A DNA stretch of 64,000 nt from Haliscomenobacter hydrossis DSM 1100 (GTDB lineage: Bacteria > Bacteroidota > Bacteroidia > Chitinophagales > Saprospiraceae), in the NCBI RefSeq assembly GCF_000212735.1, contig NC_015510.1:2108001-2172000 (forward strand), read 5' to 3'. A model generated the notes under the pieces. The model did not search any database and was not told where the DNA came from. It was given only the letters and a program-made list of their open reading frames with translations. This document shows positions 25,701-33,790 of this stretch, piece by piece (position 1 is the first letter of the stretch; each line of letters opens with the position of its first letter). The position numbers and the translations under genes were made by a program.

Positions 25701-26741
25701 GCTCAGGCCAAAAAAGACATCAAGCAGCAAACCCTATATTATCAAGCATCCTATGCAGCTGCAAAAAAAATGCTCGAAATTGATCCTGAGGAGATAGCCA
25801 TAGCCTTTATTATCACTGCCAACATCAATTATCATTGGAATTCCTTACAGTTACCCGGGCAGGCTCAAATTGCATTAACTACGACCAGAGAATGTTTATC
25901 GATCATCCATCAGTATACCCCTAAGGATACCCACAGCTTAAAAATCACCTTAATGAACCATGCGCTTGCGCTATTGTTAACGGGGAATTATACTCGTGCA
26001 GAGACTCTTTATGACTCCCTAGCTCCACAACGATTTGTGGATGATCGATTTGATTATTTTTACGAAGCTTTTTTGGATGATTTCACTTACATCCTGCAAG
26101 CTGATGGTGAAAATGCTCAAAAAATCATTGGACTACACTACAAAAAACTCATGCAGATTAAATCAAAGTTGGAGCAATTCAAAAATTCAAAAATACCAAT
26201 CGGCTTATCTATAAAAATCCCCGAAACTCCTTCGATCCGCACCGAGCGTTATGAAATAGAACTAGGTGGTTTTGTGTCCAGAAATGAAGCACACCAATGC
26301 TTAAGTCAATTATTGCTATTAGGCCTGCATCATCCCTTTATTCTGATTAAAGATGGGCAATATTATGTAAACGTTGGCGAAACGCTAAGTCATGATCAAT
26401 TTACTTTTTGGGAAAGTAAATTAAAGGAATCCAAATACAATATAATACAAAATGTAGTCAAGCTGGAGGAAATAGTCGACGTGTCTACTCCTGAACCTGA
26501 TTTAGCTACTCGGGGAATACGTTATCATGTTATTGCAGGTACTTTTTCGTCGCATTCCAATGCGCTTTCACGACAAAAAGAATTAATACGATTGGATTAT
26601 ACCAAGACACGAATTACTTTCAATGGTCAACATCATGTAGTAAATTTGGGGGAAGAATTTACCGAACAACAAGTTAAGGACATTTTTAAAAAATTGCTCG
26701 ATAAAGGAATTGACACCTACAAACTTGAAATACAACCTTAA
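22731..26741 (+). CDS. Secreted WD40-propeller / helical-repeat / double SPOR-like protein
   Basis: 1336 residues with a signal peptide (MKKTTFSFLLTIFLVGKFCP...IWAQ). After a coiled coil (about 85-125) comes a WD40-type region to about 820 with units such as AVSAVDIHNTLNLLITGSND, IFSLAYSPDGKYLVLGSSDD, HVTSLHFTVDEQYLLSASWD and SITSAPDGQSFATGHEDRLN. A TPR-like helical stretch follows (about 840-1160), then two SPOR-like repeats, YEIELGGFVSRNEAHQCLSQ from about 1173 and YHVIAGTFSSHSNALSRQKE from about 1264. SPOR domains bind peptidoglycan stripped of stem peptides. The gene overlaps the STAND gene by 4 bp. Inference: a periplasmic sensor of envelope state that contacts the STAND coiled coil. The stop codon lies at the edge of a vanX relic. 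Confidence 0.82.
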   Translation: MKKTTFSFLLTIFLVGKFCPMIWAQEEPSICDKLLKDANKAFEEGKIAETQDYLKRLDYCDYKKELRKERHKLWDKVNTAIKTSTLKLQQKTKEAEDAERKAKIAKESALAQRDSAGKATKILYNFILASEYLIDNQVIAYNISKYLEKGKYQDKIINLLSSIAEETGILHAQAHINSSSTIGLTWIESMNSTEPYLLIVNTKGEIKTYSAQGVEINEPFSLPDFHAFSKAEVSFSQNGHLIAFSDHQGAVIVYDLKLRKRQYRSTNIPGSIHSLALANNGKYLVIGSSTQNNSIKKISILDASGILLEEHIIPFEPTHLDIGNSGRLVVSNGKHPAQFFERKAKSSRWRLLDHYANLPASQKVSIPCFANKDEVMLFSEGSFDAVVSSPIIENDNKQNLKKHQNAVSAVDIHNTLNLLITGSNDKSICTWHHNGDDWAMYQSLRGHEYPINSLATAPESAYLASMDIKGYIKIWNLHGKRRNTRAPSTAKDIFSLAYSPDGKYLVLGSSDDRGGAIEVLDAAGKQSYFSGYSEGHTGQSDTIVSIQFLSKRVFLCAHRSGQLNVWTISESEPTKTPKIDFHKTISLKIPRMQHIVGAAISPTKAILAIATDANEVLLYYTDAYLNTSYIRTLKEITTHSIGEGLLLGLGFSKDHLMVVTKDNLFYYNYNDKYDILSPTRHEYSSFKALTHFDDIQINAQSTVAFSPSGRYLALSAAHAVERFDLEQADLRGEVLKNGHRNHVTSLHFTVDEQYLLSASWDKTAIVWRSEDSKRLYVVNDQQAGSMRSITSAPDGQSFATGHEDRLNIWRMPKAYYEETIETIPRADLIAYKMLLPDSLYKELEHIYQASEQYTSINLFDQAEKLIKIGLDKSTEQGDTHWTLQFLIAQAENSMAKNGRNPDPFLALAKRIKADDDILAELADYLFEQQHWAALQWLSQQYLNKYPEWARKYLYIALVEQRSSPAQGLSSINSLKDIGLLGEIADFFNLLAQAKKDIKQQTLYYQASYAAAKKMLEIDPEEIAIAFIITANINYHWNSLQLPGQAQIALTTTRECLSIIHQYTPKDTHSLKITLMNHALALLLTGNYTRAETLYDSLAPQRFVDDRFDYFYEAFLDDFTYILQADGENAQKIIGLHYKKLMQIKSKLEQFKNSKIPIGLSIKIPETPSIRTERYEIELGGFVSRNEAHQCLSQLLLLGLHHPFILIKDGQYYVNVGETLSHDQFTFWESKLKESKYNIIQNVVKLEEIVDVSTPEPDLATRGIRYHVIAGTFSSHSNALSRQKELIRLDYTKTRITFNGQHHVVNLGEEFTEQQVKDIFKKLLDKGIDTYKLEIQP

Positions 26742-26750
26742 CTTCGTGGG

Positions 26751-26974
26751 TCAAGCTCAAAACGCGGGCAAAATACGACCGATGCCTACGCGTTACAATG
26801 TACCGAGCGTTCTTTCTACGATTACTAGATAGGCGAGGTATAAGAACGCAAAAACGGCCAATATTGTGCTATACAATAACCAAACATGGTTTTACCATTT
26901 TAAGTACTAGTAATTTTATCAGGTTTGAACAGTTTGACATCACGGATATTCCGTTTGAGGAGTTGGAGAAGTGA
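26751..26974 (+). pseudogene. Decayed 3' remnant of a second vanX
   Basis: This stretch aligns with bases 13703-13942, the last third of vanX, with many substitutions, gaps and in-frame stops. Clear shared blocks are CTCAAAACG, CGATGCC, CGTTCTTTC, ACGATTAC, AAGAACGCAAAAAC, ATGGTTTT and, near the end, a run covering TTTGACATCACGGATATTCC plus GTTTGAGGA. It ends in TGA at the place where vanX ends. It has no start and cannot be expressed as a protein. Homology may begin as early as the WD40 stop (CCTTAA against CCTTAG). It marks the right border of the island. Confidence 0.88.
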
Positions 26975-26989
26975 GTGGGCTACAAACAA

Positions 26990-27029
26990 CAATGGTATTT
27001 ATTGGCAAAACATCCAATAAATACCATTG
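26990..27029 (-). terminator. Perfect 16-bp hairpin after the OmpA-type gene
   Basis: CAATGGTATTTATTGG and CCAATAAATACCATTG form a perfect 16-bp stem with loop CAAAACAT, 21 bp past the stop at 27051. It is followed on the minus strand by TTGTTTGTAG, so the T run is weak. It may stop transcripts from both sides, as the vanX relic and the island end here. Confidence 0.65.
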
Positions 27030-27050
27030 TGCAGGCTGAGCTTAGCAAAA

Positions 27051-29609
27051 CTACTTCACCAACTCAAACTTATACTGCAACCTTTCAATAATTGGACTAT
27101 CCTTCCCTGGCATCGTATTCTCCAGAATAATGTCCACATCAATTGTTTCACTCTCCGTTTTATCGGTGCTGTCAAACGTTACTTTGATTTTGCCAGACTC
27201 ACCGGGTTTTACCGGATCGGTAGCATAATCCGTCGTAGTGCAATCACAAGCCGAGATGATGGCGATTTTCAGGTCTGCGTCCCCTTTGTTGGTAAACTCA
27301 AAGGTGTACTCACGTTTCTCCCCTTTTTTCACTTTGCCAAAATCAACTTCGCGCACCGTAAAGTGCATGATGGGCACCCCTTTCAGGTCTTTGGCGTAAT
27401 ACAAGGTTGAAAAGCGGTGAATAGTATCTTTCGCGGGGGTAGCAGTTGGTAGCGTATCGGGTACCTGAACCTGCTTGTTGCGGTTAGGCGCAGGTTTGGT
27501 GGTCGTTGGTTTTTTGCGCAATTCGGCCCGCTTGATCACAATCTTGGTCGGGCCTTTGATGATTTTGAACTCGGTACGGCGGTTCAACTGGTGTGCAGCT
27601 TCTTGTTCTTCCTTGGTGGCCAGGTTGTCGATGAAGTCCTGGGTGAGGGTGTCTTTTGGGGTCATGAACAAAAACTCCGACGCCATTTTTTCGTTGACAG
27701 GCTTGGGTTGCGCTTCACCATAACCTTTGGCTTGAATCCGGCTGGAAGCAATCCCTTTTTGCAACAACCACTTGCGCGCCGATTCGGCACGGCGTTGCGA
27801 CAAATCCTGGTTGTATTCATCGCGCCCCCGGTAATCGGTGTGTGAACTCAGTTCAATCACCATTTCCGGGTATTTTTTCATCAGGTCAAGCACCAGATTG
27901 AGGTCAGGTTCAGACTCAGGCGTGATTTTATCATCATTATAGCCATACACGATGTTGTCCAACAAGATGGGCTGTTCGGTCGTAATCGTATCGTATTCTG
28001 GCTCTTCTTTGACTTTGGTTTCAGGCAGTGCCCTGAGGAAAAAACGTTTTTCCAATACCTTGGTTTCTTTCAAACCAATGGTCGTCACTTGGGCGCTATC
28101 CGGGAAGTAACCTGGCACCGTTACTTTGATTTTGTAAGCCTTGTCCAGGACCAAAGGGAAATCAAAACGGTTGCCGTTGGTGTTGAGTTTTTGATCAACG
28201 GGGGTAATTTCAGTCGTACTTACGGTACTTACGGTACCCAGGTTAGTCGTTCCGCCTTTGAGTGGTTTTTTGCCCACATCAAAAACACCAACCACGAGAT
28301 CGGCTTTGATACGTGGCACTTCAAACTCATAAATATCGTCACAACAGGTTTTAGCCCTGATCGATTTGCCCGTTGAGGGCCGATTCGAAGTCAAAAAACC
28401 CTTGTAGCCCTCACGGTCCAATGAAAAATACTGATCGTCGGTTGAAGAATTGTAGCCATTGCCCAGGTTGCGGGGTTCACTCCAAACCTGGCCATTCCAC
28501 ACGGTAAAGAAAATATCTTGTCCGCCGTAGCCGGGGTGGCCATTGGAGCTAAAATAGAGCGTTCCATCAAAATAAAACGGCGTCACCTCGTCGCCAGGCG
28601 TATTGATTTTTGGGCCCAGGTTGATGGGGTCTCCGTATACACCCTCACCTTTGTAGGAAGCATAATAAAGGTCTAAACCACCTTCGCCGCCATCCATATT
28701 GGAGGTAAAAAAGAGTACTTCTTTGCCAAAAAGTTCACCAACTACCGGGTGCAAGGAGAGGTATTCTCCGTTCACGCCCGTACATTCTTCAGCCGCTCCC
28801 CAGGAATCACCGCCGCCCTGGCTGTAGAAAATTTTGCTTTCGCTAACTTCATTGCCTTTCATGATGGCGCGGGTGAAATACATGCGGCTGCCATCGGGAG
28901 AAAACGATACAAAGGAATTTTGGAAACCTTCGCGGTTGATCTTTTGGTCGAGCGGCTCTGGTTTGTTCCAGCCTTTATCCGTTTTTGTCGTTTTGAAAAT
29001 CATCGCGCTTTTTTCTTCGCTAGAGTCCGAAGCGATCACCACTTCATCGGTATCAAAACTTACAAAATACAAACTGCCATCGCGGTACAGCGAAGGAGAA
29101 TATTCGGAAAAAGCGTTGCTCACATTTTTATCCAGCACTTTGGGCGTAACCTTGGCTTTGGTTTTGGACATGGCCAATTCACAGCCCGCCACTTCGTACT
29201 GGGCCAGCTCTTTTAACTTTTCATCTTTGGTGGCGCCAATGAATTTTTGGAATTCTTCCAACGCTTCTTCACAGTTGCCGTTCATTTTGAGGGCACGCCC
29301 GTATTTATAGCGCAAATCGATGAAGGTGTTCTGCTTGTCTTTGCGCAACAAGCGGCTGTAATAACGTGCAGCTTTGGTATAGTCGCGCAGTTGGTAGTTC
29401 ATTTCCGCCAGTTGGGGCAGTAACGACTCATCTTCAATTTCTTCATACGCCTTTTCAAGCAGCGTCACTGCCTGATAGTAATTCTTTTCAGCCATAGCCG
29501 CCTCCGCAGCTTCCATGTTGGCTTCACGCGAAGACTTGCGCAAAGGCTGTGCGTAAAGCGCAACGCTGGCAAAAAGAAGCAAAAACAACATTGAAAAATA
29601 ACTTTTCAT
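27051..29609 (-). CDS. PorE-like OmpA-family protein with TPR, PD40 propeller and C-terminal DUF1573
   Basis: 852 residues from ATG 29609, which gives the signal peptide MKSYFSMLFLLLFASVALYA; the ATG at 29654 adds 15 residues before it and is unlikely. Order: TPR repeats (about 20-130), a PD40-type beta-propeller (about 160-430, with YSPSLYRDGSLYFVSFDTDE, FVSFSPDGSRMYFTRAIM, GTLYFSSNGHPGYGGQDIFF), a carboxypeptidase-regulatory-like beta domain (about 440-540), an OmpA peptidoglycan-binding domain (about 565-690, VIELSSHTDYRGRDEYN and LSQRRAESARKWLL), then a DUF1573 domain (about 735-852, FTVREVDFGKVKKGEKREYT). The first four match PorE of the type IX secretion/gliding apparatus. The extra DUF1573 end is unusual. 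It is co-transcribed with the PorP/SprF gene 29 bp upstream. Confidence 0.88.
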   Translation of the reverse strand: MKSYFSMLFLLLFASVALYAQPLRKSSREANMEAAEAAMAEKNYYQAVTLLEKAYEEIEDESLLPQLAEMNYQLRDYTKAARYYSRLLRKDKQNTFIDLRYKYGRALKMNGNCEEALEEFQKFIGATKDEKLKELAQYEVAGCELAMSKTKAKVTPKVLDKNVSNAFSEYSPSLYRDGSLYFVSFDTDEVVIASDSSEEKSAMIFKTTKTDKGWNKPEPLDQKINREGFQNSFVSFSPDGSRMYFTRAIMKGNEVSESKIFYSQGGGDSWGAAEECTGVNGEYLSLHPVVGELFGKEVLFFTSNMDGGEGGLDLYYASYKGEGVYGDPINLGPKINTPGDEVTPFYFDGTLYFSSNGHPGYGGQDIFFTVWNGQVWSEPRNLGNGYNSSTDDQYFSLDREGYKGFLTSNRPSTGKSIRAKTCCDDIYEFEVPRIKADLVVGVFDVGKKPLKGGTTNLGTVSTVSTTEITPVDQKLNTNGNRFDFPLVLDKAYKIKVTVPGYFPDSAQVTTIGLKETKVLEKRFFLRALPETKVKEEPEYDTITTEQPILLDNIVYGYNDDKITPESEPDLNLVLDLMKKYPEMVIELSSHTDYRGRDEYNQDLSQRRAESARKWLLQKGIASSRIQAKGYGEAQPKPVNEKMASEFLFMTPKDTLTQDFIDNLATKEEQEAAHQLNRRTEFKIIKGPTKIVIKRAELRKKPTTTKPAPNRNKQVQVPDTLPTATPAKDTIHRFSTLYYAKDLKGVPIMHFTVREVDFGKVKKGEKREYTFEFTNKGDADLKIAIISACDCTTTDYATDPVKPGESGKIKVTFDSTDKTESETIDVDIILENTMPGKDSPIIERLQYKFELVK

Positions 29610-29638
29610 ATCAGCAAAGGATATTTGGCGTGCTAAAT

Positions 29639-30724
29639 TTAAAGTCTTGGGCACAAGAGTGAAGGGGGCACGTTGGGCTTTTTGTAAATTTTGATGATGT
29701 AGTTTGCGGCCAACTCAAAACCTCCCTTGATACCCCGGTCGCTGGACAATTCGCCCAGGCGCATGTCCCAGGATAAGCCCACGCGTAAGTCTTTATGGTC
29801 CACCCCCGCAAGCAGGATGGCGGCATCACCAACGCGATAACCCACTCCAGCATTAAAACGAATGTCTTTGTTCCATTGGTATCCAGCCATCATTTCCGGT
29901 ACGATCTCGGTAGAACTCGTGGTAGATTGAACCAACAAGGAAGGAGAAATGCTGATTTTATCGGTCAGGTGTTTGGTGTACAATCCGTGCAATACGAGGC
30001 GAGATGGGCGTTTGACCTTGTTGGCTTTTTTCCCGGTAGGGGTGGTATCCCGACTACCCAAACTGAAGCCATATTCCGGGCTGTTGACGTGTGCCGCTGA
30101 AAAACCCAATTCCAGCAGATCATTTTCCTTATTGGTACCGCGGTACATCAATCCCACCGAAAAAGAGCGTGAAGCAAGTGGTGATTGATAATAGGGATCA
30201 TTGGGATTGGCGCTACCCAGGCCAAAACGTTGCCGATCGGAAGTAAGCAGTTGGCCGGAATTGTTCAAAATATCTTCTTCGAAGCGCAAGCTGTCGGCTT
30301 GTACCGAATATTTGCTGCTCCCCATCGATAGACCTAATGTGATGTGTTGATTCCCTTTTTTGCTCAAGGCAAAATGGTAGGAGCCATTAATGGCACCCTG
30401 CATGGAAGAACCCAGGCGGGAAGTACCCGCGCGATCGCCATAGAACATAAATCCAGCACCAACCCAGTCGTTGCGTTTTTTGCGAAAACCTTTGACAACC
30501 GGCGCATCAATAAAAAACGAGCGGGTTGAAAAATCTTTGGGCAGAAACAGCCATTGATCCCGATAAATGCCTCCAATCCGGGCTGTACCAAAAAAAGCAC
30601 CAGCATGGGCGGGGTTTAGGGTCAGTGGTGACATGTTGTACTGGGAAAAATGAATGTCTTGGGCTCCCAATTGAGCCGTGGTGCAAAGCAAAAAAAAGAA
30701 GCTCAGCCGGTAGAAAATTCTCAT
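29639..30724 (-). CDS. PorP/SprF-family outer membrane protein
   Basis: 361 residues from ATG 30724 (MRIFYRLSFFFLLCTTAQLG, signal peptide). The mature start QDIHFSQYNMSPLTLNPAHA followed by GAFFGTARIGGIYRDQW is the hallmark of PorP/SprF proteins, and the rest alternates beta strands of an outer-membrane barrel ending in KGGFELAANYIIKIYKK. These proteins partner type IX secretion and gliding, often as dedicated attachment platforms for a secreted adhesin. With the PorE-like gene directly downstream they form the common PorP-OmpA pair. Many Bacteroidota carry several paralogous pairs, so this need not be the core secretion set. Confidence 0.92.
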   Translation of the reverse strand: MRIFYRLSFFFLLCTTAQLGAQDIHFSQYNMSPLTLNPAHAGAFFGTARIGGIYRDQWLFLPKDFSTRSFFIDAPVVKGFRKKRNDWVGAGFMFYGDRAGTSRLGSSMQGAINGSYHFALSKKGNQHITLGLSMGSSKYSVQADSLRFEEDILNNSGQLLTSDRQRFGLGSANPNDPYYQSPLASRSFSVGLMYRGTNKENDLLELGFSAAHVNSPEYGFSLGSRDTTPTGKKANKVKRPSRLVLHGLYTKHLTDKISISPSLLVQSTTSSTEIVPEMMAGYQWNKDIRFNAGVGYRVGDAAILLAGVDHKDLRVGLSWDMRLGELSSDRGIKGGFELAANYIIKIYKKPNVPPSLLCPRL

Positions 30725-30848
30725 ACGCTGGTTTTTAAACGGTAAGTTAGCGGTTATAAATGACCGCACAAACAAATTAACGCAGATTCGCGGGAATTAT
30801 GGATTCTATTGAGTGCTTTTGGCGTTTTTTTTTATTTTATGTCACCCA

Positions 30849-31883
30849 TCAGCTAATCTTTTCAGAAGCGGACAGTTCAGCAATACTGGTGATTTTTTGT
30901 AAATCGACGTTTTCCATACAAGCAAAATGTCCTTTGGGGCAAACATCATATCCAATCTTCGAGCAGGGCCGACAAGAGAGGTTTTTGACCTCTACGCTGG
31001 TATTGGCATCCATTCCTGTAGGGTAAAATGGCGTCATCCCAAATTCCGGAATTGTACTGCCCCAAACCGAGACGATGGGTTTGCGCAAGGCCGCCGCAAT
31101 GTGCATCAAACCCGTATCATGGGTGATGACCAGGCGAGATTGGCGCACCAGAGAAGCCGACTGGTGCAAACTGTATTGTCCGCAGGTATTGAGTACATGA
31201 AGACCCGCTTGGTCAACAATTTGCTCGCCGACATTCCGATCATCTGGTCCTCCTAAAAGCAAAACGGGACAGTTGATGCCCTGACAAATGGCCACCAGTT
31301 TCGCCAGCGGCAAACGTTTGGTGGCATGGGCGGCACCGATGACCACGGCCACGTAATCGCCTTTATGCAACATCGTGCGGTGTGCCAGGCTCAGCTGGCC
31401 TGCAGCGGCGATGCTGCCAAGCGAAACTTCCTGGGCTGAGGGGATGAAATAATCCAAGCCTTGTCCATCGTATTGAATGCCCAGTTTATGGGTGGTTTCG
31501 AGGTAGCGATGTACAATGTGCCGATCGGGTAAGAGATTCCACTTCAAGTTGACCATCAACCACTTTTGCAGGTTGATTTTATTGAAGGAGCGGCTGGGGC
31601 GGCGCAACAGGCGTTTGACTTGTAAGCTGCGCAGGTTGTGGTGCAGGTCGATGACCCAATCGTATTTTTCCTTTTTTAGTTCTTCAGCAATTTCGCCAAC
31701 TTTTGCTTGAATGGCGTATACTTTATCGATGTAGGGGTTGGCGTCCAAGATGCCTCGGAATCCCTTTTTCGTCAGGAAATGTACCTCCGCACCCAGTTGT
31801 TGCTTCAAACAACGCACAACGGGTGTGGTCAATACAATATCACCAATTGATGAAAAACGAATGATGAGGACTTTTAACGTCAC
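30849..31883 (-). CDS. Glycosyltransferase family 9 (heptosyltransferase-like)
   Basis: 344 residues with a GT-B fold. The N-terminus KVLIIRFSSIGDIVLTTPVV is the GT9 signature, and the second half has the nucleotide-sugar site (VLLLGGPDDRNVGEQIVD; ITHDTGLMHIAAALRKPIVS followed by VWGSTIPEFG). GT9 enzymes transfer heptose or related sugars from ADP-sugar to the lipopolysaccharide core on the cytoplasmic face of the inner membrane. The exact sugar is not predictable. The next gene (31901) ends 17 bp before its start and lies on the same strand. Confidence 0.92.
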   Translation of the reverse strand: MTLKVLIIRFSSIGDIVLTTPVVRCLKQQLGAEVHFLTKKGFRGILDANPYIDKVYAIQAKVGEIAEELKKEKYDWVIDLHHNLRSLQVKRLLRRPSRSFNKINLQKWLMVNLKWNLLPDRHIVHRYLETTHKLGIQYDGQGLDYFIPSAQEVSLGSIAAAGQLSLAHRTMLHKGDYVAVVIGAAHATKRLPLAKLVAICQGINCPVLLLGGPDDRNVGEQIVDQAGLHVLNTCGQYSLHQSASLVRQSRLVITHDTGLMHIAAALRKPIVSVWGSTIPEFGMTPFYPTGMDANTSVEVKNLSCRPCSKIGYDVCPKGHFACMENVDLQKITSIAELSASEKIS

Positions 31884-31900
31884 TGTGTATTTTTTTCAAA

Positions 31901-32578
31901 TTAAATGATCTGCATCAATTCGTAAACGGGCAATAAACTCTCGCCCTGGTAGTGCTTGCCTTCTTCCAAACGAGCGCGGTGGGCTTCCATGAGCGCCTCA
32001 TCTTTTTGCATAAAGCCCCAGATGGTACGGGTAACTTTACAGAATCGTTCAAAGTCGTGCGTGGCAGGGATTTCCGGAGTACCCAAAGTGGTCAGTAGGC
32101 GTTTAAACCTGTCGAGCGCGTAAAGGGTGTATTGATCCGGGTAGCGAAAGGTCAGGTACAGAGAAACCATTTGGTAGCCATCCTGATGAAAATGTTTGCC
32201 TTCCCGGCTGCGGGGATGTTTTTCGAGGTATTCGGTCAACAGTTCGTCGCAATAAAAGACAAAGCGCCCTACCCTGCCGTCGGAGCTTTTGGCTTCATTA
32301 AACAGGTCTTGAAACATCTGTTTGACAAAATCCGGCTGCATGCGCCAAAATTCGAGCATCATGCGCTTCGGTTCGTAGTTTTCGCGGTTCCAGAGGCGAC
32401 GGGTTTGGGTGTTGTTGAGGGAGCGGTTGAACATTCCAGCCAGATCGGAAACATTTAGGTCCCAATTTTCCTGAAAAATCTTTTGTGATTCGTACACATA
32501 GAGGTGTTGCTCTTTTTGCTCCGATTCCAGGTGGGTTTTGAATTGCTCGAGTACTTCTTGAATTTTTTTCAATTGCAT
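31901..32578 (-). CDS. Unrecognised cytoplasmic protein
   Basis: 225 residues, soluble, charged and helical by eye, with many aromatic residues (TRRLWNRENYEPKRMMLEFW; YLTFRYPDQYTLYALDRFKR). I do not recognise a family with confidence. The phrase FRYPDQYTLYALDRFKRLL resembles segments found in the N-terminal parts of McrB-type restriction ATPases and similar proteins, but no ATPase follows. It lies immediately upstream of the GT9 gene on the same strand, 17 bp apart, so they are probably co-transcribed, although this says little about function. Confidence 0.65.
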   Translation of the reverse strand: MQLKKIQEVLEQFKTHLESEQKEQHLYVYESQKIFQENWDLNVSDLAGMFNRSLNNTQTRRLWNRENYEPKRMMLEFWRMQPDFVKQMFQDLFNEAKSSDGRVGRFVFYCDELLTEYLEKHPRSREGKHFHQDGYQMVSLYLTFRYPDQYTLYALDRFKRLLTTLGTPEIPATHDFERFCKVTRTIWGFMQKDEALMEAHRARLEEGKHYQGESLLPVYELMQII

Positions 32579-32729
32579 GGAAAACCAATTATCCGTTCTT
32601 CTATCAAACGCACAAAATTGAACATTTTTTCAGAAAAGTTGAAATCAGAAAAGGAATTAAGGGATTGCGGGCAGATTTTACCCAATACTTTGGTGCAGTA
32701 GATCAGTCTTAAAGGAAGGAAAAGTTAAA

Positions 32730-33389
32730 TCAATTCATGGAATATGTACGCAGATAACGCCACAGGCGATCGTAGCGATCCAGCACTACTTCTGCCACAC
32801 CCATTTGTTTGAGTTGTTCGCGATAAGAAACCGCAAGTCTTTCAAAATCAGGTCGCAAGCTGAGTCGAGCAATGGCGATGGCACGCATACAACGGTGCAA
32901 TTGATTGTGCAAATAGACCATAGGCGATTCAGGGTCAGCATTGTAGAGGTTGTCTACATTTTCCAGGCGGGTGTACCTTTCTAAAAAACTAATGCCTCGG
33001 GAAAAAATTCCTTTTTGAATTTCATTGACGGCGGGCAGGATATCCTCCTCGTTGCAAATGTTGAAACGTTGCACGGGTTGCTCAAACAACTTACTCAAAG
33101 AGGTGAACAAGGTGAAATTATTGTTTTGAAGCTCGGGCAAACCATTGGTGAAAGGCAAGGCCAAATCTTCTACAGCATCGTGTCGCACCCCCAGGTATAC
33201 CTCTAAAACATGCGTATCCCCACTGGGAATCCAATTCAAAATGATGCATTGGTACCCGGTAGGCGTCACCCGGCGAAATTGATTGAGCTGTGGAACGAAA
33301 AAGTAATCTCGTTCAACCAGCCGTTTTTTCAATTCCTCCTGGATTTGATTTTTCAGTAAACTAGAGTGATGAAAATGGATGCTGCTCAT
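32730..33389 (-). CDS. Unrecognised protein of about 219 residues
   Basis: Start taken at ATG 33389 (MSSIHFHHSSLLKNQIQEEL); an ATG at 33521 would add a 44-residue Cys-rich leader unlike the rest. The first 110 residues look like an alpha/beta domain with a regular strand pattern (YFFVPQLNQFRRVTPTGYQC; VLEVYLGVRHDAVED), as in small DUF4304-like proteins; the remainder is helical. No catalytic motif, signal peptide or membrane span. Alone on its strand, with a hairpin in its probable leader at 33564-33587. Function unknown. Confidence 0.6.
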   Translation of the reverse strand: MSSIHFHHSSLLKNQIQEELKKRLVERDYFFVPQLNQFRRVTPTGYQCIILNWIPSGDTHVLEVYLGVRHDAVEDLALPFTNGLPELQNNNFTLFTSLSKLFEQPVQRFNICNEEDILPAVNEIQKGIFSRGISFLERYTRLENVDNLYNADPESPMVYLHNQLHRCMRAIAIARLSLRPDFERLAVSYREQLKQMGVAEVVLDRYDRLWRYLRTYSMN

Positions 33390-33563
33390 GGCAGTAAGTT
33401 TGATTCTAAAACGAAGGTAAGTTGAATTTTCGATTGCAATGTTAACTGATTGTAAAGTTTCGTGACATTCGTCGAAAACTTGCTTTAATGCGCATATTTT
33501 CATGCATTTGCAAGCAAACAAAAAAAGTTGTCACTTGTTCATTCTCGTTTTTGACGACAAAAA

Positions 33564-33587
33564 AGCCAGGAGTTACATCCCCTGGCT
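33564..33587 (-). terminator. Hairpin with T run in the leader of the 32730 gene
   Basis: AGCCAGG / CCTGGCT stem (7 bp, extendable to 9 with one mismatch), followed on the minus strand by TTTTTTG. It lies about 175 bp upstream of the minus-strand start at 33389 and on the far side from lolA, so it either attenuates that gene or ends a short minus-strand RNA from 33590-33790. The rest of 33390-33790 shows no gene. Confidence 0.55.
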
Positions 33588-33790
33588 ACCTAATAAAACC
33601 CGACTGTTATAAAATGCAAAAAACTGGAGAAAAGACGACTATAGTTCAAGTATGAAATTCACTTCAGTAGGATAAGCCCATAAAAGGAGGCTTTGTACTC
33701 ACCTTAGCAAAACTTTAACCACCGTAAATCGTTCCTTCATTCAATTTCAGTCGTCTAAATGACGTTTAAATCCAACAAATTTTAAAGTCG

